Shown piece by piece: positions 13,576 to 18,496 of a stretch of DNA of 18,496 bases (positions are counted from its first letter, which is position 1; the number at the start of each line of letters is the position of its first letter). This DNA is from Candidatus Woesearchaeota archaeon (GTDB lineage: Archaea; Nanobdellota; Nanobdellia; Woesearchaeales; J091), in assembly GCA_003695045.1 (NCBI GenBank), contig RFJB01000043.1, positions 1 through 18,496 of the forward strand. The letters are read 5' to 3'. Below the pieces are notes generated by a model. That model saw only the letters and a program-made list of their open reading frames with translations. It made no database searches and was not told the origin of the DNA. The position numbers and the translations under genes are program-made.

Positions 13576-16098
13576 ATGAAGCGTAATGCCGTAGTGTTAT
13601 CAATTGTTATCCTGTTTCTTCTCTCTCTTTCATCAGTCCATGCTGTGGAGATAGTCCCCCAGAACGCGTGCTCCTGCGGCCTCACAACAGAATCCGTCAG
13701 AGTCGTCAATCAGGACTCTGAAAAGCACTCCTTTACAGTTTCCGTTGAAGGCGAAATATCGCCCTTTTCGGTTGTTTATCCCCCTTCATTCACGCTTCCC
13801 GGTGACGGTTACATAGATGTTACTGTGGACGTTCACTTTCCCTGCATGAAGGACAAGCCATACACCGGCTTCATTGTTGTAGAGTCCGATGACGGCTCGG
13901 TTAATAAGTTTCCAAGGGCATACTTTACGAGGGAATGCCCAAACATTCAATTGAGATCCGCTTCTGCCCTGAAGGAAGCTTCTCCCTGCGAGCCGGTCAC
14001 ATTCAGGTTCGACATCACTAACGCGGCGCCTTTCAAGGACTACTTCTCCTTCAAGGTTCTTCCCGAAGATTACTCTGATTTCGTTTCTTTGAACTCGCAG
14101 AAGGTTGCCCTTCAGCCGCGCCAGACGCACACACTCTTTGTCACCACGAGTTTTCCATGCGATGTCAGCGGCAAAAAAGACTTCACACTCATTACCGAGA
14201 CCGAAAAGTCAAACCTCAGGGCAACAACTCCTTTTTCTCTTGATATAAAACCTGATTACAAATTCGACCTGTCTGTTGAGGACAAATCCCTTTCTGTTTG
14301 CGAGCAGACCCGGAAAAAGCTCTCGGTTTCTGTTGCAAACCAAAACGATTTCAGCCAGAACTTCCACCTTTTCCTTGAGGATTCTCCATCTTGGGTTTCT
14401 TTGTCTGCATCCTCTCTGTCAGTTAATTCGTCAGAAACGGGGGTTTCTGAACTCACGATACAGCCGCCTGACGGGGCAGCGGGCTCATACGAGTTTTCCG
14501 TTAAGGCAGTTTCAGAGTATGGCAACATCTCAGAGTCAGTCCCTGTCAGAGTATCTGTAAGCAATTGTTATGACTTCACTCTTAATTTTGATTTTCCCGA
14601 AAGAGTTTGTTGTGATGCCGCTGAATTGCCTTTGGTTCTTTACAACAACGGCACCGAAAGTGGCAGGTTCAACGTTTCCGTTGTGTCTCCCGAGGGGCTT
14701 TCGCTTTCCTCAGATGCTGTCTTTGTTGCTTCAGGCGAGGCAAAGTCGTTTGCCCTTGATCTTGACAGCTGCCCTTCATCGGCAGATGAAGTGGTTATTT
14801 CCGTTGCTCCTCTGGACGCGCCCGAACTTTCAAAGACCTTTTCAAGGAAAGCATCCTTCATCAAAGAAGATTCCTGCTCTGAGATTGCGCTTCTTAAGGA
14901 CGACTTTACTATTTCGTATTCCAACTATTCCCTTAAGCTTCCCGTCAGGAATATTGGCGCGAAGCCGACCTACTATTATTTCTCTCTTGTTTCCGGAAGC
15001 TGGGAGCATCTCGAAACCTTTGACTTTGTGCTGAAGCCGGGCGAAGAAGCGTCGGTAAAGCTTTATCTTGAACCGGAAGGAATCCCTGAAGACAAGTATG
15101 CCTTGGAGCTTGTCGCGACAACCGCCTCCGGTCAGGAATTTAGATTGCCTTTCTTCATAACCCTTGAGAAGGAATTTGACTTGTATGAATTCCTCGGCTC
15201 AGTTTACATGTCGGCTGTGCAGAATCCGTGTTCCTTCTCCTACAAGGTTCTGCTGTTCGTTTTTGTAGTTTCCCTTGTGCTGTCCGTTGCATTTTCTCTG
15301 TTCAGGTCAAGATGCAAGAGGATAAAGCCGAGGCGCCGCCTGACAAAGCTTCTCAGGTTCTTTGCCTATCTCTCCTTTGTAGCTGTTCTTGCTGTAGGGA
15401 TTACTTTCCTCTTCTGCAATTACGGCCTTTCTTCAATCACAACTTATGTTCCCTCAAACATATCTGCTCCTCCAGCATCTCCCGGACAGTCCATGCCTTC
15501 TGAGGTTAATCAGACGGCAAACGTGACTGTGAACGAGTCAGAAGGAGCTCAGGAAGAATTCCAGGGTTTTGTTCTTGAGATCCCTCCCGAAGGAACCTTC
15601 GAGTGGGATCTTTCAGAGGTCTTCAGGGATCCCGATGCTGATGTGTTGTACTACACTGTCATAAGTCCTCCGTCCCTTGAAGTGGAAGTGAACAATGAGA
15701 AGGGGGTTGCTCTTATAACTCCGCTGGAGGGCTTCAAAGAAGGGTCTCTGCTGAGCGTCATAGTCAGCGACGGCGAATACACCGTCTCAAGCCCGCCGAT
15801 AAAGGTGGTTTTCAGTTCTCCTGAAGACAAGGAAACCGTGTCCGCCAACTCCAGGAAGAACGAGGAGGGCGCCTCCTCTCTCGGAAAGTACATTTTCATA
15901 GCACTTCTGCTGGTGCTTTTGATTTTGTTCTTCAGGGTTCTTCTTTCCCGCAGGGAGCAGAAGCACGAGGAGCCCGCGTTAGTTAAGAAGCCCTCTGTTT
16001 CCCAGCTTAGAGGTCCTGAGCCGCCAAAAAGAAAGCGTGGCAGACCCAAGGGCTCCAAGAACAAGAAGAAGCGCGGAAGGCCTAAGAAAAACGAGTGA
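13576..16098 (+). CDS. Envelope-spanning beta-sandwich protein with cytoplasmic AT-hook tail
   Basis: This 840-residue protein is not assignable to a named family as a whole. The start at 13576 gives a signal peptide (MKRNAVVLSIVILFLL...SSVHA) with GGGGGA 5 nt upstream; an in-frame extension to 13456 lies inside the previous gene and is not favoured. Residues about 25-550 are tandem Ig/NEW3-like sandwiches with scattered Cys. Two spans at about 557-578 and 595-615 flank a basic cytoplasmic loop (RCKRIKPRRR). An external segment with four clustered sequons (NISA, NQTA, NVTV, NESE) leads to a cadherin/dystroglycan-type domain (about 675-760, FRDPDADVLYYT). A third span lies at about 772-792. 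The inner tail ends with two AT-hook cores RGRP at 821-824 and 833-836. It has nine sequons in all. The topology is self-consistent. A chromosome-to-envelope tether is hypothetical. Confidence 0.8.
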   Translation: MKRNAVVLSIVILFLLSLSSVHAVEIVPQNACSCGLTTESVRVVNQDSEKHSFTVSVEGEISPFSVVYPPSFTLPGDGYIDVTVDVHFPCMKDKPYTGFIVVESDDGSVNKFPRAYFTRECPNIQLRSASALKEASPCEPVTFRFDITNAAPFKDYFSFKVLPEDYSDFVSLNSQKVALQPRQTHTLFVTTSFPCDVSGKKDFTLITETEKSNLRATTPFSLDIKPDYKFDLSVEDKSLSVCEQTRKKLSVSVANQNDFSQNFHLFLEDSPSWVSLSASSLSVNSSETGVSELTIQPPDGAAGSYEFSVKAVSEYGNISESVPVRVSVSNCYDFTLNFDFPERVCCDAAELPLVLYNNGTESGRFNVSVVSPEGLSLSSDAVFVASGEAKSFALDLDSCPSSADEVVISVAPLDAPELSKTFSRKASFIKEDSCSEIALLKDDFTISYSNYSLKLPVRNIGAKPTYYYFSLVSGSWEHLETFDFVLKPGEEASVKLYLEPEGIPEDKYALELVATTASGQEFRLPFFITLEKEFDLYEFLGSVYMSAVQNPCSFSYKVLLFVFVVSLVLSVAFSLFRSRCKRIKPRRRLTKLLRFFAYLSFVAVLAVGITFLFCNYGLSSITTYVPSNISAPPASPGQSMPSEVNQTANVTVNESEGAQEEFQGFVLEIPPEGTFEWDLSEVFRDPDADVLYYTVISPPSLEVEVNNEKGVALITPLEGFKEGSLLSVIVSDGEYTVSSPPIKVVFSSPEDKETVSANSRKNEEGASSLGKYIFIALLLVLLILFFRVLLSRREQKHEEPALVKKPSVSQLRGPEPPKRKRGRPKGSKNKKKRGRPKKNE

Positions 16099-16121
16099 TT
16101 CCTGTTATTCTTTTAGAAGTA

Positions 16122-16211
16122 CGAGCCTGGGGGGATTCGAACCCCCGACCTACTGCTTTCCTCTTTGTGAATTAGGAGGCAGTCGCGCTATCCAGACTGC
16201 GCCACAGGCTC
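16122..16211 (-). tRNA. tRNA-Arg (anticodon CCU) with a 15-nt intron
   Basis: Reading down from 16211: acceptor GAGCCTG pairs with CAGGCTC (16123-16129), discriminator G at 16122, and no CCA is encoded. The D stem is GCGC/GCGC around AGTCTGGATA, and the T arm is GGGGG-TTCGAAT-CCCCC. The anticodon stem ACTGC/GCAGT encloses 22 nt, so an intron is required. The loop reads C-T-CCT-A-A after removing 15 nt at 16158-16172, the standard 37/38 site. AGGA in the intron (16159-16162) can pair with TCCT spanning the anticodon, as in precursor tRNAs cut by the archaeal splicing endonuclease. Mature length is 75 nt. It would read AGG codons. Confidence 0.93.
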
Positions 16212-16235
16212 ACCTTGCGGATTCGGGACACCTGT

Positions 16236-16247
16236 TTAATATTTAAA
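16236..16247 (-). promoter_or_regulatory. TATA box of the tRNA-Arg gene
   Basis: On the minus strand this is CTTTAAATATTA. Its centre is about 30 nt upstream of the tRNA 5' end, consistent with transcription starting a few nucleotides before the mature end. Confidence 0.6.
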
Positions 16248-16254
16248 GATTATG

Positions 16255-16269
16255 GAAAAGCTTATTTAG
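16255..16269 (+). promoter_or_regulatory. BRE/TATA promoter placing the VTT gene as leaderless
   Basis: GAAAAG followed by CTTATTTAG is a BRE/TATA-like pair. The TATA centre (about 16265) is 26 nt from the ATG at 16291, so transcription should begin at or next to the start codon. No Shine-Dalgarno sequence is seen upstream of the ATG, in agreement with a leaderless message. Confidence 0.5.
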
Positions 16270-16290
16270 TCCCTTTTTTGTTCTCGTCTT

Positions 16291-16911
16291 ATGAACAGGA
16301 GGGCTTCTCTTAAATCTTTTCTTCACATAATCCTCTTCTTTGTGATAATTTACGTTCTTCTTTCCCTCTTCAAAAATCAGGTTATGGACTATCTCAGCTC
16401 CTATCCTCTTCTTTTCTCGCTCTTCAACCATGTCAAGTCGACTATTGAGTCGAAGTCCCTTCTGGGGCTTGCTTATCTTGTCTTTGTCGGCAATCTTTTC
16501 TTTATCATGCTTCCTGTTGAGCTTGCTGCTGCTTACTATTTCACTCTTGATTATTCTCCGTTAATCGTGATGGCTGTTCTCGTGGCTTCTACTGTTGCCG
16601 CTCAGCTGATTAACTTTTTTGTCGGTTTTCTTCTCGGCAGGTTTGTTTTCTCTTTGATTCTCAAGAATTCTTTTTCTTCATGGCAGACGCGCTCAGAACG
16701 ATGGGGCTTCTTTATGCTGGCAGTTTTCAGCATGGTTCCCTTTCTGCCTCTTGATGCTGTAACGCTTTTCCTTGGCTCCATGCATTATTCTTTCAGAAAG
16801 TTTGTGCTGTGGGTTTCCGTGATGTCTTGCTTGAAGTATGTTCTTGTGTATTACTTTTCTTCCTGGGCTGTTTCTTCCCTGTCTTCTTTCTGGCCGATAG
16901 GTCTTTTCTAG
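16291..16911 (+). CDS. VTT (DedA/SNARE-associated-like) family membrane protein
   Basis: This 206-residue integral membrane protein has spans at roughly 10-27, 57-80, 90-122, 138-160 and 168-195. The region 98-124 (ASTVAAQLINFFVGFLLGRFVF) and the segment RWGFFMLAVFSMVPFLPLDAV near 137-157, followed by LGSMHYSFRKFVL, match the VTT domain, where a re-entrant loop and a Pro-containing motif are conserved. Family members include lipid scramblases and DedA proteins that move lipid carriers or support membrane homeostasis. A link to recycling of the glycan lipid carrier is conceivable but the gene lies outside the glycan operon. It is probably leaderless. Its stop shares a CTAG with the stop of the convergent DUF192 gene (4-bp overlap). 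Confidence 0.8.
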   Translation: MNRRASLKSFLHIILFFVIIYVLLSLFKNQVMDYLSSYPLLFSLFNHVKSTIESKSLLGLAYLVFVGNLFFIMLPVELAAAYYFTLDYSPLIVMAVLVASTVAAQLINFFVGFLLGRFVFSLILKNSFSSWQTRSERWGFFMLAVFSMVPFLPLDAVTLFLGSMHYSFRKFVLWVSVMSCLKYVLVYYFSSWAVSSLSSFWPIGLF

Positions 16912-17261
16912 TTTTCGACTATCACATCCCCTTTCTGTATGTCTGCTTTCTTGACTGTGCCGGCAGGGCATTCTATTATGTATGAACACTTCTTTTCGGG
17001 GCGGTAATAGATGCTGAACGCCCGGAATTCCTGTTTTGTTTCCAGAACGGTCATTTTCCTGTCCAGGCATATTATGTCAATCGGGAAGAAGACAAACAGG
17101 TTGTGCATTGCCGGTCTCTGGGGCTTTTTAAACTCAAATACCAGCGCATAGTCATCTATCGGTCTGTGAAACATCAACCCCACTGCCTTTGAGAGGGCTG
17201 TTTTGCACCTTTTATGCTTTCCCGCTATCTTTTTTCCGTTTTTCTTGTTTATAAGCGCCAT
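16908..17261 (-). CDS. DUF192 family protein
   Basis: This is a 117-residue protein from the preferred start at 17261. GLMF at 28-31, the hydrophobic stretch AMHNLFVFFPIDIICLD at 51-67 and ECPAGTVKKADIQKGD at 97-112 follow the DUF192 layout closely. The family is a small beta-rich fold of unknown function. No signal peptide is present, so this copy is probably cytoplasmic, whereas many bacterial members are exported. An in-frame ATG at 17285 would add eight residues (MRRHNKER), but the minus-strand TATA (17301-17310) predicts a transcript start near 17279, and GGAG precedes the 17261 ATG. Hence the shorter form is chosen. The gene converges on the VTT gene and is divergent from the 95-aa gene. 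Confidence 0.85.
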   Translation of the reverse strand: MALINKKNGKKIAGKHKRCKTALSKAVGLMFHRPIDDYALVFEFKKPQRPAMHNLFVFFPIDIICLDRKMTVLETKQEFRAFSIYYRPEKKCSYIIECPAGTVKKADIQKGDVIVEN

Positions 17262-17300
17262 TCTCTCCTTGTTGTGTCTACGCATGCCATGTTTTTAATT

Positions 17301-17310
17301 CTTTTTAAAT
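17301..17310 (-). promoter_or_regulatory. TATA box of the DUF192 gene
   Basis: The minus strand reads ATTTAAAAAG. The predicted transcript start is near 17279, inside the region that would encode the longer N-terminus. This supports the 17261 start. Confidence 0.5.
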
Positions 17311-17321
17311 CAGAACCCAAA

Positions 17322-17331
17322 CATTTATATA
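17322..17331 (+). promoter_or_regulatory. TATA box of the two-gene zinc-module unit
   Basis: CATTTATATA on the plus strand precedes the ATG at 17371 by about 45 nt, with a predicted transcript start near 17352. GAGGTG at 17359-17364 lies 6 nt before the ATG and would be in a short leader. Confidence 0.6.
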
Positions 17332-17370
17332 TTTGTTATCACTACATCATGGTAAAAAGAGGTGTTTCAT

Positions 17371-17658
17371 ATGTCTGGCTACACTCCAAATATTTCATAT
17401 GACTCTGGCTATCATCCTTCAATTGTCTATTCCCATTACGGCGTTTCCGAGAGGGCAGATGCTCCTGTGCCTGAGGCGGTAAGAGAAGCCATAGAAGGCA
17501 GAAACCCTTCAGGAACCTATCAAACCCAGCTCAGTCAGGAAGCGCTTTCTCGTGCCAGAAGAGATTCAAAAAGCATGGTGGCTGAAATGATGCCCGGCCC
17601 GCACCCCCTTTATTATCTCCCCGACCATGTGTTTTACGAACATTTGAACATGAACTAA
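17371..17658 (+). CDS. Hypothetical 95-aa Tyr-rich protein
   Basis: I do not recognise this family. ATG 17371 is chosen over the in-frame GTG at 17362 because GAGGTG ends 6 nt upstream of it. The N-terminal third is rich in Tyr, Ser, Pro and Gly (SGYTPNISYDSGYHP), with Tyr at residues 4, 10, 14, 20 and 23. The middle (about 35-72) looks helical and basic (EAVREAIEGR, EALSRARRDSK). The C-terminus is Pro/His/Tyr-rich (PGPHPLYYLPDHVFYEHL). There is no Cys, no signal peptide and no membrane segment, so it is probably cytoplasmic and partly disordered. The gene for the tandem zinc-module protein follows after 11 bp with its own GGTGG, so the two are probably cotranscribed and may act together. Confidence 0.7.
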   Translation: MSGYTPNISYDSGYHPSIVYSHYGVSERADAPVPEAVREAIEGRNPSGTYQTQLSQEALSRARRDSKSMVAEMMPGPHPLYYLPDHVFYEHLNMN

Positions 17659-17669
17659 AAGGTGGTTTT

Positions 17670-18335
17670 ATGCGAAGAATAATGATGCCTCCTCCCCCTC
17701 CGGCTGTGATGTTCCGGAGAACCGTGCAAAAAGAAGAAGCTCCCGATGAGTTGCTTCTGCAAGATGTTGAGAGCCATCTCGACAGGTCTGTTCAATCCGC
17801 CATCAGGCGGGAAAAGCTCCTTATGATTTCCCAGGACTTGAGAGCGAGCATAGCCCTGACAGAGATGAAGCAGGAAAGGTTCCGCCTGATGGATGAGGCG
17901 TCAAAGACGAGACAGAAGGACAGCCCAGCGCATTATAAAACCCTTCTGAATGAAATCTTCTCGATACTCGACATCCTTGAGGCTCTTTCAATGCCTCCTC
18001 CCAAAAAAGATTCGGACCCTGCTCAGCCCACCATCGCCTCGCTTGGCGGATCCCGCTTCCATTGCCCTGACTGCGTTGTTGTAGAGCGCATTCCCAAAGA
18101 AAAAAGAATGTCCTTCTCTACCGAAAAAGAAGCCGTAGAAGCAGGATATTCCCCGTGCAGCGTCTGCTTCCCGTCCAGCAGCTCTCTTGTCGGCAGCAGG
18201 GACCACGCAAAAATTCACAGGGATTCCTGCATTGCAGTGAAGCACATCAACAACGAGAACCTGCTTTCATTCTCCAATGAGAAGGAAGCGTTTGACCTGG
18301 GATTCTCCCCGTGCAAACTCTGCATGCACGAGTAA
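17670..18335 (+). CDS. Protein with two tandem Ada-type zinc-binding modules
   Basis: This is a 221-residue protein. GGTGG lies 4 nt before the ATG. A Pro-rich N-terminus (MPPPPPAVM) is followed by a predicted helical, possibly coiled-coil region at about 25-110, a Pro-rich linker, and two copies of a module resembling the zinc-binding domain of Ada. Copy 1 has H131/C132, C135 and C163-x2-C166 within YSPCSVC. Copy 2 has H183, C187 and C215-x2-C218 within FSPCKLC. Between the ligand pairs both share a '(M/L)SFS-EKEA--G(Y/F)SPC' core, as in Ada-like modules appended to nucleases and repair proteins. No methyltransferase or nuclease domain is present. Zinc binding is well supported by ligand spacing; DNA binding or damage sensing is inference. 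It is cotranscribed with the 95-aa gene. Confidence 0.78.
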   Translation: MRRIMMPPPPPAVMFRRTVQKEEAPDELLLQDVESHLDRSVQSAIRREKLLMISQDLRASIALTEMKQERFRLMDEASKTRQKDSPAHYKTLLNEIFSILDILEALSMPPPKKDSDPAQPTIASLGGSRFHCPDCVVVERIPKEKRMSFSTEKEAVEAGYSPCSVCFPSSSSLVGSRDHAKIHRDSCIAVKHINNENLLSFSNEKEAFDLGFSPCKLCMHE

Positions 18336-18372
18336 GGGAGGACCGCAACAGGCGTCTAACACATATTCTTAA

Positions 18373-18496
18373 TCACTTGAACACTATGCTCGCATATCCC
18401 ACTGCGTTGCTGTAATCGCCCATTACATCTCCTGAGGTGTAATACATCTCAAAGAGAACCTTGTCTGTTTTTTCCTTGAGAAGTTCAATAAGAAGC
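18373..18496 (-). CDS. MEMO family protein (AmmeMemoRadiSam system protein B), 3' end only
   Basis: Only the last 40 codons lie in the window; the gene continues past the right edge. The translated end reads LLIELLKEKTDKVLF followed by TSGDVMGDYSNAVGYAS and ends IVFK. The 'Y-TSGD--GDYS-AVGYAS' ending is characteristic of the MEMO1 family C-terminus. MEMO proteins have a fold related to class III extradiol dioxygenases and in prokaryotes are encoded with AMMECR1 and radical-SAM partners; their reaction is not firmly established. The gene converges on the zinc-module gene with a 37-bp gap showing no clear hairpin. Confidence 0.8.
   Translation of the reverse strand, partial: LLIELLKEKTDKVLFEMYYTSGDVMGDYSNAVGYASIVFK

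Noticed and set aside
17262..17285. Longer DUF192 start at 17285.
   Set aside because: It lies at or before the predicted transcript start and encodes a basic octapeptide not typical of the family; GGAG precedes 17261.
17362..17370. GTG start for the 95-aa protein.
   Set aside because: It overlaps the GAGGTG element that properly positions the ATG at 17371.
1..18496. Mobile elements, integrases or attachment sites, including at the tRNA gene.
   Set aside because: No transposase, integrase, terminal inverted repeats or duplicated tRNA 3' end was seen in the window.

Overview
The window reads as archaeal chromosome, most likely from a DPANN-type or related uncultivated lineage. The evidence is an AglB-type oligosaccharyltransferase, a tRNA-Arg gene with a short intron at position 37/38 and no encoded CCA, archaeal BRE/TATA promoters with AAAAG-TTTATATA or TTATATATAA cores, Shine-Dalgarno-like leaders, and families common in archaea (DUF2304, MEMO, DUF192). 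The phylum is an inference and cannot be fixed without comparison. No gene-free stretch exceeds 300 bases. The longest is the 236-bp divergent intergenic region at 9336-9571.

Region 1 (1-9335) is a protein N-glycosylation locus. A Wzx-like flippase runs forward at the left edge. Converging on it is a six-gene, tightly packed minus-strand operon read in this order: aglB oligosaccharyltransferase, GT2 glycosyltransferase, DUF2304 membrane protein, sugar-nucleotide epimerase, GT4 glycosyltransferase, AsnB-like amidotransferase. Neighbouring genes overlap by 4 or 17 bp or are separated by at most 9 bp. The predicted flow is sugar-nucleotide synthesis, assembly on a lipid carrier, flipping, and transfer to Asn in exported proteins.

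Region 2 (9336-16098) is transcribed away from that operon and encodes three exported proteins. The first is a Cys-rich, Asp-rich secreted protein with thrombospondin-type-3 and MopE-like calcium-binding repeats (832 aa). The second is a single-pass protein of beta-sandwich domains that looks like a surface-layer protein (432 aa). The third is an 840-aa protein of beta-sandwich domains with three membrane spans and a predicted cytoplasmic tail carrying two AT-hook (RGRP) motifs. The first and third contain N-glycosylation sequons (5 and 9); the S-layer candidate contains none. The divergent intergenic region holds two promoters facing apart with a perfect inverted repeat between them.

Region 3 (16099-18496) holds the intron-containing tRNA-Arg(CCU), a VTT/DedA-type membrane protein, a DUF192 protein, a two-gene unit (a 95-aa unknown plus a protein with two tandem Ada-type zinc modules), and the 3' end of a MEMO-family gene.

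The most unusual item is the envelope protein with DNA-binding-like AT-hooks on its inner tail, which could link the cell surface to the chromosome. The most system-like feature is the head-to-head pairing of a complete N-glycan operon with its probable glycoprotein substrates around a shared candidate operator.
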